Of a stretch of 64,000 bases of DNA, positions 42,780-55,274 are shown piece after piece. The stretch is from contig NC_073746.1 of NCBI RefSeq assembly GCF_029784135.1, positions 14,522,416 to 14,586,415 of the forward strand, read 5' to 3'. The translations under genes and the position numbers were made by a program. The stretch is from Toxorhynchites rutilus septentrionalis (lineage: Eukaryota; Arthropoda; Insecta; Diptera; Culicidae). Under the pieces are notes generated by a model, which saw only the letters and a list, made by a program, of their open reading frames with translations, was not told the DNA's origin and did no database searches. Position 1 is the first letter of the stretch, and every line of letters begins with the position of its first letter.

Positions 42780-43690
42780 CTTATGTTCCCTTTTATTTAG
42801 AAATACAAATGTTTGGGAAAGTGAAGTGGATTAACTTCACTTCTCCAAATTTACTTGTAAATTGTTCTTTGCCTAATGTTTCCGGTATCAAACGTCTCAA
42901 TTCAGGGCTAAATTATTTGAATTCTCGAATTTCTGACCAATCGAAAGATCTAAATTCAGAAACAATTTTCCCGAGCAATCACAGTCCTACGTCAAGCTTC
43001 CGTTTGTACCATTAGGCACAGGCCCTCATACGATTTATGGATATTGATGTTTGCCGGATTTTATCAATGATTTTTCGCGCTTCGTGTTATCATTTGAATG
43101 CGTGACAACAACACGAATCCAAGAATTCAATTAGTAGATAATTCACAACTTCATCAGAATACAGTGGGGTATCAAGGAACTCATAAATTAGCATAAACTC
43201 ATAAAGTATCTTCGTGTATCGCTTCGTTTCGCCAAAATTGATACTTTGATATTGAAATTGATTGATATCGGAGTTTCCTGCCGGCAAAAAAAGTACGCTT
43301 ACTGCGGCTCTATCGATTTTTGCAATCAAATACAGGGTGATTTCCATAGACACATAAAATTCCAAATTGAAATAGAACACAGCTGAATGGTGTTAATCAC
43401 CATTAATTCCAATTGGGAAGTCCGAATTTCGATCACTTTGAATCATAGGGCGTATATCAGTGACAAAGTGACGGATGCTATATTCCCATGCGTCCATCGT
43501 CTTCGATGAATTGGCGTAGACCAGATACTCCACATAACCCCACAAAAATAGTTCAACGGTGTTAAATCACTTGGTCTTGGAGGTCAATTCACGGATCCGT
43601 TACGCGATACAATTTTTTCGCCTAACGTTTTTTCAGTTCACAACATCGCCGCTGCTAAGCAGTGGTAAGAAAGAACTCATAACGTGGAAA
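42780..43690. other. No gene recognised
   Basis: The frames at 42809-43015 (plus) and 43090-43380 (minus) show no domain. No TE ends were identified. Confidence 0.4.
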
Positions 43691-43821
43691 AATTAATAAA
43701 TTCTCACGAATGCTTTCTAGAAACATGTTTTCCTCAGCAAAGTTGTTCCCATGATCCCTGTCTATAACGATACCATGATAGGTTATATATTATAGCCTGG
43801 GCACCATTAACCAACTTCTAA

Positions 43822-44458
43822 AGCCAGCGCTACACGATGCTACGAACACCCTCGAATGCTGGACGCTCGATGATTCGACGCATCGTGTAGTCGACTGACG
43901 AGCTACGAACCTCTAATGTCGAGTGTCGAATATTCGCGTTGGAAGGTAATCCGTTCGTTGTGGATTACCTTCCAACGCGAGTGGCACGAGGCAAAGGATT
44001 TTTGTCATTCGTTGATTCGGCACACGATGGCATTCGATACACCGCTACACGGCTACACGATTCGTCCGAATCTATCTTTGACAGATTGGTTTGTTTACAA
44101 GTTTTAGATGAAGGAACTATGAAATTGATTCATAAAATTCAAAATATTCGGCAAAATATTGCAGTTTAATAATGTTGATTTCAAGCATTTTTAATTTACA
44201 GCCCGATATCAGTACAACTGCTACGGCAGCAATTTCAATACTCGCATCGTAATCCAGTTTCCTAACGTTTTTGATGGTAAATAAAAACAATAAACATTCG
44301 ATCCAAATACTCGCCGAATGTTTGGACCAAGTGCATTGAATCGAACATTCACTTCACCGTGTAGCAGCACATTCGTCACAACATTTGTCGATTCATCGAG
44401 CCAAATGTTTGAGTCCAACATTCGAGTGAAACGTTGGACAAATCGTGTAGCGCCCGCA
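43822..44458. mobile_element. MITE with CTACACGAT subterminal repeats, TAA target duplication
   Basis: The ends are inverted (left GCCAGCGCTACACGAT; right, read inward, GCGGGCGCTACACGAT). TAA is present on both sides (43819-43821, 44459-44461), the duplication size of PIF/Harbinger elements. CTACACGA or its complement recurs several times near both ends. Inside is a perfect hairpin with 18-bp arms: 43935-43952 against 43962-43979, with a 9-nt loop. The interior encodes nothing recognisable. Confidence 0.65.
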
Positions 44459-44469
44459 TAAGATGAACT

Positions 44470-45680
44470 CTACTCCATTGATTCTGTCGTCTGAGAAGTT
44501 TCATATTTTAAATCCTACTATAATAGACGACCACGAGGACGAGGCTTTCACGATCCTGGATCATTACGATTAGATTTATTTGTAGTTGATTCGCAACTGG
44601 CAGTGCGAAAAGAGCATGTTTGTATCGAAACTATCTTCATTATTTGTATCTTTGACCAAAAAATGTTGGACAAATTTTAATAATACATATATACTACACT
44701 CTGTCCAACTTCTATAAGACCAGGGGATGATCTTGCTGCTTTGTCTCATTGTAAACAAACAATGCTTCAATTTATATTCTAATGTGTATGTATTGGTGAC
44801 TACCGTACATTGGATGATTTTCATATGTGTATGTGCAAGCGCTGAGCGTAAACGAAAGTTTTTGTATTTTTCAAGTGTCATGTTTCTATAAAACCAGTTA
44901 CATTTTCCGTTGATTTAGTTGTTTTGATCAGGCCCCGGCCAAGAGAATATGATCCACGAGTCAAGATGTGTTGCAAATTTAGCTGTCATTGCCAAACTAT
45001 CAGACTACTCGGCGAGCTCAAGGCAGATCTATGGAGCAATGTGCGCCCATTCGCTAAAATTTAATCTAATTCGCGAAAATTTAAAGAAGGCAGTTTTGCA
45101 ATCTTAAAATTTGAATGGAGACTCTTAAGTTATTCGATTACTTAAAACACGACGCTTACTTAACCATTTGGCTATATATTTCGCCACACACAACATTTAC
45201 AAAAATTCGACAGACACAATTTCAGTTCAATATTATTTCACAATTTGCGAGAAAACGTAATACTGTATTGCATAGAATACGTATTCGATACAGAAAAGTA
45301 AATTTTCTTTCATTATTTTTTAATTTTGGAAGTGTGTTAATTTCATCCTATAAATTCATGGCTTCACATTTTAGCCCACCTGACAGTATGTTAAGCGCCT
45401 TGATTTACACCAAGGCGCCTCTATATATACCAGGTGAAACAATCATATGAAATGCACTTTCAGCCATATTGGAATTGCTGTCGGTATTGTTTACAAACAG
45501 CTCTGGTGAAAATCTTTACCCGGTCGGAAGAACAGGAAAATCATCAGAACGCTGCCGGCGGCTCTCTACAAACTGCTACGACGCTTATTCGAACGATGCC
45601 TACTATGTTCGGCTTTCGCGAATTTTTGTGAAAAAGAAGGGATGATATTGTAGAATTTCATTCTAATCCAGTTCATCCAC
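44470..45680. other. No gene recognised
   Basis: A short dispersed sequence, GCGCCTTGATTTACACCAA (about 45395), recurs at about 46810, on the other side of the pogo copy. The minus-strand frame at 44576-44881 and the plus-strand frames at 45115-45631 have no domain that I recognise. Confidence 0.4.
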
Positions 45681-46682
45681 TAGGGGAAAAGGGGGGAATT
45701 TGGACCACCTAAGCAAATCGCCTAATATTTCCAAACCAATACGGTCCAAATAAAAAAATGTCACATTGTATACTGAGCTACACTTGTTTTCTCTCAATCA
45801 AAAATGTTTAATCATTATATCAAGCTTCAAATTACCAAATATATCGTAAAATAAAAGAGATGATTTTTGGACATTAAAATTTGATGCGGGGTGATCTGGA
45901 CCGTCTGTGGGGTGATTTGGTCCAGTGTGTGTTTCATCGAAAAAAAACGTACTTATGTTTATGTAAAGTATTTTGGGATAATGTTACAATCAGTAACAGT
46001 GTTCTGGGATCGATACCAGGTGTCTTGGTCAGATTCCAGACCAGAAAAATTGGATTGAGACCATCTCGAATTCTGCATGGATCTTTTCTCTGTTTTTCGA
46101 GCATTTTCAAACACTTTCGATGCTTGGTCAAAGAAAATCCGTTCTTGATGGCCTGCGTTGCTCTTTCAAGCTCTCCCTTCTTCCAACGTTGTCTGCCCAT
46201 CTTCTTTTTGTAATTCAGTGGCATCTGGAATCAATTAGACAAAAGAAAAGCCTCAAACCTATAGGACCAATTCACCCCACAGAAACGTGTCCATGTCACC
46301 CCACACAACATGCAAAAATTGAAATGCAATTAATTCCATTTATTGTTATCAAACTGACAGTTTCGCTGCATCAAATTGTTCCTCTTCTGTAGACGAACAG
46401 AACTTAACTGTATAATACACGAAAAGTTTGTTTAATCAGCGGGAAAAACCTTAAAAGCACGATCGGAAAACTCACATTTTTTGACAATCAAAGTGCTTGT
46501 TGTGTTCATGCTACCGTTTCCTTCCACCTGTCGAATTTTAGCAAAGTTTTTTTACACTAGGTACATATGGTTCAACAATAGAAGGAGATGGCATTATAAA
46601 AAATCTAAGTTGAGCCGTACTTTTTGAGATAAAGGGGTGGTCCAAATCACCCCATATGTCCAACTCACCCCGTGTTACCCTA
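45681..46682 (-). mobile_element. pogo-type element, copy 2
   Basis: TA ends (45681-45682, 46681-46682) flank GGGGAAAAGGGGGGAATTTGG and the complement of GGGTAACACGGGGTGAGTTGG. The copy is homologous to 27930-28887 throughout. On the minus strand a frame from 46224 reads MPLNYKKKMGRQRWKKGELE and RATQAIKNGFSLTK, then shifts frame into ASKVFENAR. This is the Psq-type helix-turn-helix DNA-binding domain of pogo transposases, less damaged than in copy 1. No DDE domain is present. The two copies imply a source element elsewhere. Confidence 0.83.
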
Positions 46683-46869
46683 CTCTCGCATGTGAAAATG
46701 CAAAAATGGCGTATCCTAGCAATAACAAAACAAACAACCCCCGCTCCACAAACCGTAATCCCCTTCTTATTGAAGTGATGATGTTGCTTCACCTGTCATA
46801 CATTTATACAAGCGCCTTGATTTACACCAAACTCACAAGAGTTTGGCAGTTCTCGCTAGTGACAGTTTT

Positions 46870-49640
46870 CCACGAAAATGTCCACGCTTGTCCACGGTGA
46901 GGGAGGAGGGGGTTCAAATAATGTCCACGTGGACACATAAAATAAATATTTCTGAAAATACAATATAATCAAAAATGAATGAAATCTGCTCTGCATTTAC
47001 ATCGAATTTCAATCTTGCCGCTCCTAACGTGTACTCCGTAAAAGATTATATTTTTTCATATCATTGAACTGTTTCGCTCAAATGCGTATTCTGAGGGTAA
47101 CGCACATGAACTGAGAGTGATGAACTTATTTACATTCCGCCAGGACGAAGACACCATCAAAGAGTTTTAGAATCGTGTTATTTGAAAAATGCACGACATA
47201 GTTTTCTTAGGTACGGGTTTGTTGTATCTGTCTTTCGAGAACTCCAAAGGTGATGAACCAAGAGAAAATGAACAACGAACTACCTGGTGAAGCTTGGTTA
47301 CATAGAACGCTACAATAAATCGGTTCCATATTATTGCATCTTGTGTCTGGTGAGATTGAAAAGGAATTCTGCTTTATGTGCTTCGACAAAGCATCGATAA
47401 ATTCTAACAAGTACTGCTTAAAACTAAACGAAATAAAAGTCAGCGATCCAGAACAAACTAACAGAATTAGCCAATATGATAGACTTCGTATTCTACCGGA
47501 CAATGTCAAATTTCATTCTCTTTGACAGCCCGGCCGAAAATGTCATGTTTCCCTAAGGTGTGCTATTTCACCCGTCGTCCTCACCAGTTATTGCACCTTC
47601 CGGTTATCAATTGCTCGGGTCACTTTTCTTGAGTGCAATAACTTCGACTCATAGAATAGCATAAAAATAACCTTGCCCAGTTTTTTACGAGAAACCAAAC
47701 ATGTTTTGGGAGGTTGGGCTTAGATGTTGCGGAAGGATCGATTCAGCAATACCACACACTGTGTAAACTAGGAATAAGAATTGGGCAATCAATAGTTTGA
47801 AAAAGAGGCCACGCAGAGAAACTCGATGTTTGGAAGCCACATGAATTATTCTAAAGGAAGTTGATTGACTAATTTTCATCAGCGAAGCACAACTAAATCA
47901 ACCCATTTCTGGAGCAAATAATCACGTGTGATAGAAATAGGAGAATACGATATCGTTCGCAAAAGATCATGGGTGGGATAAGCAAGACAAACCACTACAA
48001 ATAATTATCAAAGCCTTGACTTTGAAAAAGGGACGCTGTGTGTATGGTGGAACTGGAAGCGAATCTTCGATCATGAGGAGGTACATAGCCAAATAGTTAA
48101 TTCATTGTTGTGCGGTTCACAACTGGATAGTTTTCACGAGGCGATTATGGAAGAAACCACCAAAATCGTTCAACAGAAAAGTGTCACATAAATCTCTGAT
48201 GACGCGCCAAAAAAATAGGGCGATTAGTTGGGAAGCTTTGATGCATCCACGGTATAACCCATACCCTGCAAACATCTTTGCGATCTATTAAGAAATGATC
48301 GAGTTATAAGCCCTCGAAATCTTTGATTTTTTCCTACTTGTTCAGTGCCTAGATTTTCATTTTACCCCCTAATTTTCCGGTTAGACGTAGTTTTGCTTCA
48401 AAAAAATTATTCATGACCCAATATATTCGAATAATTGTGTGTCTATAAGAGTGATGCTTTGGATTTTTTCCCTGAACCCTTTTACGGGTAGTGGTAACTA
48501 TATTGCCACCAACAATTTTATTTTTTTCTCTTCTTTAGCAATACATTATTACTTATAGCCTAACTGTTGTAGCTAATTCTGATATCTAGCAACGTGTCTG
48601 ATTTTTTTTGGGCGTATGAATTTATGCGAAACATTTAGGCCGTAAATCGAAAACGTGCTTTAATTGAAGAGGGCCGTTTTAGCGAAATGCCGTATAAAGA
48701 GCGGCCGTATAGCGAGGTATGGGTGTATAACTATATTACCACCAATTTATAACTATATATTACCACCAATTTTTTTTAATGTTTTCAATTGTTTTGTTTA
48801 TTGAAAAAAATCTTTTGTGTATTTCAGCATGCAAACATGTGGCTGTATTGTACTTTGCGTTGATTACATGCCTAGTTCTCACAGTCCGTTAGAGGGTCAA
48901 AGCCGGCATTCGGGAACAACCTAAAATTTTCCAAGACATACGAGGTTGAACAGAAAGATCATTGGTACATGAAGCCAGCGATCATGATGCAGGTTCATTG
49001 TTCGTTTGAGCCGCCATTTGTGGGTTAAACAAACCAACACTACATAATTTAACACGACATTCTTATAACTTGAATAGCATGACCGATATCGATTTTTTTA
49101 TCACTGCTGCTTTGTTTCGTGATTCCAATAACCATTTTGTAATGAAGCCCTAAGATTCGTTGTCCGATTTTTTTGAAAACATATACAGCTCAACCAATTT
49201 ACGTCGGTTAATAATTGAGTATGATAATAATTATGATAAGAATAATAATAAAGAATTCCCGAGAATAGATTCAAAAGTAAATTTTTTATGTGGATTTTAG
49301 CGGTGAAAACAATCTGACAACATAAGTGGAATTTGGAAGAAACTAAATAGCGATACAAATAACTTTCCGAATAAATGAATTTAAAATAATCCGTTAGTAT
49401 TAATAAAGCTAACATTTTTATCCATAAAACTATAAAATAGAAAATAGAAGTAATCCAAAAATGAAATTTAAGCGAGGTTCAATTTTATTTTGATATTTTT
49501 AGAAATAATTGGTGTAATGTCCACGTGGACAACAGGAGGAGGGGTATAGAAAAAGTCCACGTTTGTCCACGGTGGGGGAGGGGGGTGTTCAAAAACATGA
49601 TTCTTCTGTCCACGTGGTATGTGGACAGCCCATTATGCGA
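46870..49640. repeat. Region bounded by two GTCCACGTGGAC-rich direct repeats
   Basis: A roughly 60-bp module, GTCCACG(C/T)TTGTCCACGGTG followed by a G-rich run and TTCAAA, is present at 46880-46918 and 49553-49592. Each is accompanied by the palindrome TGTCCACGTGGACA (46920-46937 and 49516-49532). The 2.6 kb between has no recognisable gene. The modules may be ends of one degraded element or two insertions of a short one. Confidence 0.5.
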
Positions 49641-50390
49641 CAAATTCTCAATCACTTGAGCATCGGAATCATTGAAAAGAAATTGGAAATTATCTTCAAG
49701 GCACTGAGTCGTGGAAGTGATTACGTGGCGAACATTCGAAACGGTGTAATTATCAAACCGAAAAATGAATAAGTTGGCCTTTGTGTTGTATTGGGTACTT
49801 TACATTCCCATGCAAGTAGTGCTTAACCCTGTATGAAACAAATAATTAACACATGTATTAATAATCATTCTTATTGTAAATCAATGATAAAGTGAATTAA
49901 TTCGGACTCGATTTGGTGTTTGTTGGTCTAACACAAGAATAATAACTGTCGTTGAGATGTGGCATAACGTGATTACTTAGTCCTTTGCGTATAGTTCTGT
50001 TTCTCTGCGATTTGAGTCACCACTGCCAACTCCACAACTCATTCCCACGATAAAAACACACTTAATGTACGCGGTTTTGGTAATGATTCAATTCGAATTC
50101 GGTCATAATGAAGCCGCGATAAAACACATTTGGAGATTCAGACCGTAGTTTTTTTTGCCTCTTCAACTCGACTTTGTCGACAGGTTTCTTCAGCTGTTAT
50201 TTTACATAACACACCAAGCGCTTAAAGCCGGCGCAAGCAATTCTTGGAAATCAAGCCAACACAACACCACACAACGGATTTCGCCAATTTTCCTGGTATT
50301 TCGTCCGCGAACACATTTGGCGCCCCGCTGTAGAGAGCTTCGAAACCACCCCGACGAAACCAATTTATGAGATAAAAGTAGGATTACTCT
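49641..50390. other. No gene seen
   Basis: AT-rich spacer without recognised motifs. Confidence 0.4.
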
Positions 50391-51400
50391 CGGCTACAAA
50401 TGCGTGTGAGTCACTTGGGTAGATTTGCATTAATCACTAGAGAAGTAGTAGCAGCGACAGATACCTCCATAGAGCAGCGGCAACGAACGATGATGGTGAT
50501 GGTGTGGATGCGAGTGGTGATGATTATAGTGATTTCCGGGATAAACCCGCACGGATGCAAATCGAGTCGCGACGTGCAGATCCTCGGAAAATCTCCACAT
50601 GGCGGCCGTGCCCAGTCCAAGACCAACCGACTCAACACTCGCGCTCATCTGGAGGCGAAAGCACACAATTTCTTCGATCTCGATCTTATCCCGTCAACCA
50701 CTGTCACGCTACTGACCGTCCGTTACCGCGTTGGGAAATCTTTTGTTGTTGCCCGATTGGCAAAGATTTCCACCCTTTTCCCTCGCATCATGTTTCACAA
50801 CGGAAAGCCGTCGTGTGCCTTCCCCCCTCCCCATCGTTTGTTTGTTTTGCTGCGGAAGCGCATGAGCCACACTTAATGCCCGTGCCAACAACTCCCGGGG
50901 AAGGAAGATTTAGTGCTGAGAAAAATTCCTGTCATGATTTCAACCGATGTGTAAGGGGGGAATGCCATTGTAGCGATAGCGATAGTATCTACCTCATAAG
51001 TGGACGGTAATCGCACGACTCGTGACGGCATTCAATTGGTGAAGTTATTCAGTCAATTTTCCTCCGGATCCGGTGCATATTGTGCCGGTGCGGGTGCGTC
51101 GGCATTACTTCGTTTACGGATGCTCACAAACGAATTTATAAAAATTCAATAACTGCAGACTCCTGCGGTTTGTTCTATTGGTAATTTATTCATAGGGATT
51201 TAAAATTGTCGCTTTGTATCCCGGACGTGCGTTCTTCTTGAACTTGACCCGGCGTTTGCCGGGAGAGTGGCTTATGTGCGCGCGTGTTGGGCTGCATGGA
51301 AGTTGGACTCAACAGCAAGCGGATAGCTACGGGATATAAACTTAACGAATATACGGGATGGACGTGATTTGATGATTTCATTTCAGCAGATGACCAACGA
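50390..51400. other. GC-richer, apparently low-copy island, no assigned gene
   Basis: This kilobase is clearly richer in G+C and CpG than its surroundings and carries no TE hallmark. Overlapping frames are open on both strands: plus 50504-51010, minus 50430-50666 with a His-rich stretch, and minus 51190-51381 followed by AATAAA. None matches a known domain, so none is called as a gene. A TATAAA on the minus strand at about 51138 could mark a promoter. It is a candidate for an upstream Ets21C or other host exon or regulatory region. Confidence 0.35.
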
Positions 51401-51473
51401 AGGTTCAGAGGATTGACTCATTGTTTACCGCAAGATGCAACCAAAAATCCCCAACAAACAATCAAAAACTTAC

Positions 51474-51502
51474 CTTACTTCGACCAATGACTCGTGTTGA
51501 AA
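51474..51502 (-). CDS. Candidate 29-nt host micro-exon (unassigned)
   Basis: On the minus strand a long T tract ends in TTTTTGCAG. Then come 29 nt reading FQHESLVEV and two bases, followed by donor GTAAGT. Both splice sites are near consensus. The exon is on the Ets21C strand, but its exit phase (2) does not join directly to the 48-nt exon. Another exon would be needed between them, or it belongs to another gene. Confidence 0.3.
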
Positions 51503-51989
51503 CTGCAAAAAAAAAAAAAATACAGGCAAACATACATACCGTTGTTTTCTAAAAATGGAGGCTGGATTACTGTACAATTCTTTAAAAACTATTTTTTGAA
51601 GTATAATTGACAACTTGTGCTATGATGAAAGTTCAGAAGTATTCAGTGCCCATTGGTTCATTGAAGAAATGTTGGTCATCGACCAGGAAGCAAGATATAC
51701 AACCTGTTTTTGACGTGGGACTACGTCTAACCGGAGTATATGGGAGGTTAAATGGAAACCAAAACACAGAACATGCAGGAAAAATTGAAAGATTCCGAAT
51801 GCTTATAACTCGAACATTTTTTACATCGAACATCGGAAAGATGTTTGCATGAATTTATGGGGAATATTTCTACGCTTCTATCACAATTAATAAAATGTTA
51901 TTTTTCATTAGATAAACAATTGAATAACTATAAAATGTTAAGCGTTATCTAAACGCCCTACCTGCCTCGTTTTGATTGGCCCGATTTAC

Positions 51990-52520
51990 AGTTTCCCCAA
52001 CACAGTCATCTTAACCAAGCAGTCTTGGGGAAATCGGCATTGCAAAGTATGGGAATTTTTGTTCTCACCGAAATGTGTTCCCTAACACAGACTTCTAAAC
52101 CAAGCAGCGTTGGAGAAATCGGCATTTCAAATACATGAAAGTCGGGGGTATTTTTGTTCCAACTGAAGTATGTTTCCCTAACACAGACTTCAAATCCATG
52201 GAGCGTGAGGAAATTGGCATTGCAGATACATACAAGTTGAGGGCATTTTTGTTCCGGCGGAAATGTGTTTTCCCAACACAGACTTCAGAACCTGAGGAAA
52301 TTGGCATTGCAAATTCATACTGGTCGGGAGTATTTTTGTTCCGAATGAAATGTGCTTGCCTAACACAGGCTTCAAAACCAAGGTGTCTGGGGAAATCGGT
52401 TTTGCAAATAAATTCAAACTGCGAGTACTTTTGCACTTGCTTGCCTTTGTGCAGACTAGAATATGTTTCCTCAACACGGTCTTCTAAACTTAGGAACCTG
52501 GGAAAATCGTGCAGACACTA
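51990..52520. repeat. ~95-bp minisatellite, about five degenerate units
   Basis: Units start (C/T)CCCTAACACAGACTTC.AAACCA, then GGGGAAATCGGCATTGCAAAT, then TTTTTGTTCC. They are homologous to the two units at 7262-7500, including the flanking sequence. ORFs on either strand through it are repeat artefacts. Confidence 0.75.
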
Positions 52521-52552
52521 GAGGCGAATGAACTTTCAATTTTAAAGCCTCT
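52520..52552 (+). repeat. Short hairpin retroelement-tail fragment
   Basis: AGAGGCGAATGAACT...TTTTAAAGCCTCT is the same hairpin as the 57-bp insertion at 57731-57787. No flanking duplication is evident here. Confidence 0.55.
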
Positions 52553-52599
52553 ATAGTATAAACAGTAGAAGTTGAAGTTGTTGATTCATGCAAGCCGAG

Positions 52600-53330
52600 G
52601 GTATTTCTGCGCCCGCATGTTTTCTTTGCACTCCGAAAAGTATTTTCCTAACCGGGATTACAAAAGCGGTTGATAACTAATTGTTACGATGAGGCCTATT
52701 GACTAAACAATAAGCGTTCGACGTACATGTCAAAATCGAAACTGAGTGCCTGAAGTTCATCAAATCAAGCAAATTCGCGGTTCGAGAAGTACGTACACTT
52801 GAGAGATGCAAACTTTAGAGGGAAATGTAAAATAAAATAATCGTTTGCTAATTCTTCTGTTCGCATATTTTGTCCTAGGCATCATACCAAACGAAAAAGG
52901 AATGTCATTTACTTATAACGAAGAACATAATCTATCACAATGCTTGAATTGAGCTTACATGCCGTTTTGCGTTTGCCACTCGCTGAAACTAGTTGTTGTC
53001 ACCGAACCGAATGTGCTCTGTTCTGTAGGCGGGTTTTTATTAAATCTTTTTACTCACAAATCAAATATATTGAATTCAATTGAATTCGGAAATTGTTTCA
53101 TTCGATCAAAAGTTTAATCAATACAAACAAATGATTGCTAAGCTAAGGAAGCCCCACGTCAACCTTGCGGTTATATCATAGATATAACCCACCCTTTTTT
53201 TTTGTTTTTTTTTACAGTGTTATGACATTTATAGTATAAATAGCGTACACCAACTCTCATGTCTCGCCGGTGGACCATGGATGCAGTTTGGTGTTTAGAG
53301 TTTTTTTTTGATCCAGTCGCTTCAAATACG
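52600..53330. other. No gene seen
   Basis: It contains a perfect palindrome GGTTATATCATAGATATAACC (53170-53190) next to T/C-rich tracts. Confidence 0.4.
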
Positions 53331-53559
53331 AAGCGAATTATTTAATTATTTATTTATTTATTTATTCAATTAATAATTTATTTATACATTCAAAGTTCAT
53401 TTACAATTGTCTCTTTTGTTTATTCATGCGGAAACAAGTTATTTATTTATTTATTTATTCATCCATTTTCGTCAAACAAATGTAGACCACATACATAAGT
53501 ATATATATATATTATATAAATTATATAAATACTAATGTTACAATGTTTTCTTAAGTTAA

Positions 53560-55046
53560 ATATTATTCCTACGGTACATGTTTCTTTTTAGCTGTTTTTT
53601 ATTCATTGTTGTGTCAATTAATTCGCAGTGCTGATTGTATATACGCATCATGCGATTGATAGGAGCGTTGTTTGCATTATTTTGTTCGGGATGTTTTGTT
53701 TAGAAACAAATTGCGTGTTCTTAGTTGACGCCCAGGTACATACAAATTTTATTTTTCTAGTAATTTTTGTACTCGTTGCGAAATTAGATCATTAACAAAA
53801 GAAAGCGTTGCAACGCCGTAACCTTTAGTGTTTGGGTGTTTATGAGCATGCAGCGTGCTTCATATGAGGTCCAGTTCAACTTATGGAGTGCAAATAAGAA
53901 ACTGTTTCTGGACTGACTCAATGCGTTCTTCATGTACGACCATATACGGGTTCCAAACGATGTTACAGTATTACAGAATGGGCCTTACGTATCTGATATA
54001 CAAAACCTTGATTGCGTATGGGTCCTGGAAGTTATGTGAGAAGCGTTTGACAAAGCTCAGCACACTATTTGCCTTATTGATTACAGAGTTGTAGTGTTCT
54101 ATGAACGTGAGTTTACAGTCCAGAACGACGCCTAGATCTCTAAACACTTCACATTTCTTTACATTTTGATTTCCAAGACATGATTTTTTCTGCTAAATGT
54201 AATGGAGTTGCATTTTTTTACATTCAGGTTTAGTCGATTTTTATTACACCAAGTATGGAATACATTTATTTCGTTTTGGAATACTTCGATGTCGTTTTTA
54301 TTACCGCGAAAAACTTCATGTCGTCTACATACACAAGTACATTTATACGCTTGAGAACGAAGGAGATGTCATTAACGTACAGAATGAAAAAAAAAGGACC
54401 AAGATGAGAGCCTTGTGGGATTCCCGAAGTGACTTTTACTGGATTTGAGATAGAATTTTGAAAATGAACAATTTGTTCACGATTTGTTAGATAAGAATTC
54501 AGCCAGTTTCAGAGTCCTTGTTCCTATTTCCTGCAATTTGAAGAGTAGTAATGGAATGTCGATGCGGTCAAATACTTTACTGAAGTCAGTGTAAAGAGCT
54601 TCTACGTGTTTGCCATTTTCCATTGCATTCGAAATAAAAGTCACAAATGTCAACAGATTAGTTGCAGTTGCCTGATTTAAAGATAGGTACCAAAAAAGAT
54701 TGTTTCCATTTTTCTGGGAATATTCCTGTTTGTAGTGACATATTGAAAATGCAATGTAAGGGAAGGGTGAGTTCCTCAGCCAGGTTCTTCAGAAATACAG
54801 GTGCTATTCCGTCAGGTCCTGGTCCTTTCGTTCCATCTAATTTCTTTCATGCATGGCATATTTCTTGTTGTGAAAGATAGTTTACCGATATGTCATTTAG
54901 ATATTTCGGTAAAAAAAGAAAAGTAGTCCCGATCGCGATTTTCTTCGGAAAATGTGGTATATACTTCCTGGAAGAAATTTGCAAAGAGATTACAGATTTC
55001 GTTTGAAGAACGCCCTACATCTTCATCGAGATGCATCTGCGATGGA
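53560..55046 (-). pseudogene. Jockey-type reverse transcriptase remnant
   Basis: Minus-strand frames encode KGPGPDGIAPVFLKNLAEE, then FPEKWKQSFLVPIFKSG. After a deletion come YTDFSKVFDRIDIPLLLFKL, then SGIPQGSHLGPFFFILYVND, then VYVDDMKFF, the catalytic box, as YVDD instead of YADD. The thumb/C-terminal part follows (FVKRFSHNFQDPYAIKVLY, RIESVQKQFL). A segment after FKSG is missing and there are several stops and frameshifts. The order and spacing are those of Jockey elements. Confidence 0.75.
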
Positions 55047-55274
55047 AAGTTATTTTTTTTTTTTTATAAAAATGATGATGATGGTCCCACCTCTTTCCCC
55101 TACAAAGGCTTGAGCGGGACGAGTTATCTTATTGATAATAATTGAGTTACTGAGTTTATTACATCATACTAACCAGTAAGCACATTAAATTGGAAAGAAA
55201 ACGGACTGGTTATCCCGCAGACATAGATTACTAATCGATAGAACAATTTAAGCCTTTGTCTAAAGTATTCATTC

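Noticed and set aside
50400..51010. Overlapping 158- and 168-residue plus-strand ORFs as protein-coding genes
   Set aside because: No domain, competing frames on both strands and GC-driven openness; kept only as an unexplained island.
51190..51381. 63-residue minus-strand ORF followed by AATAAA as a small gene
   Set aside because: No signal peptide, domain or splice support; the AATAAA could be chance.
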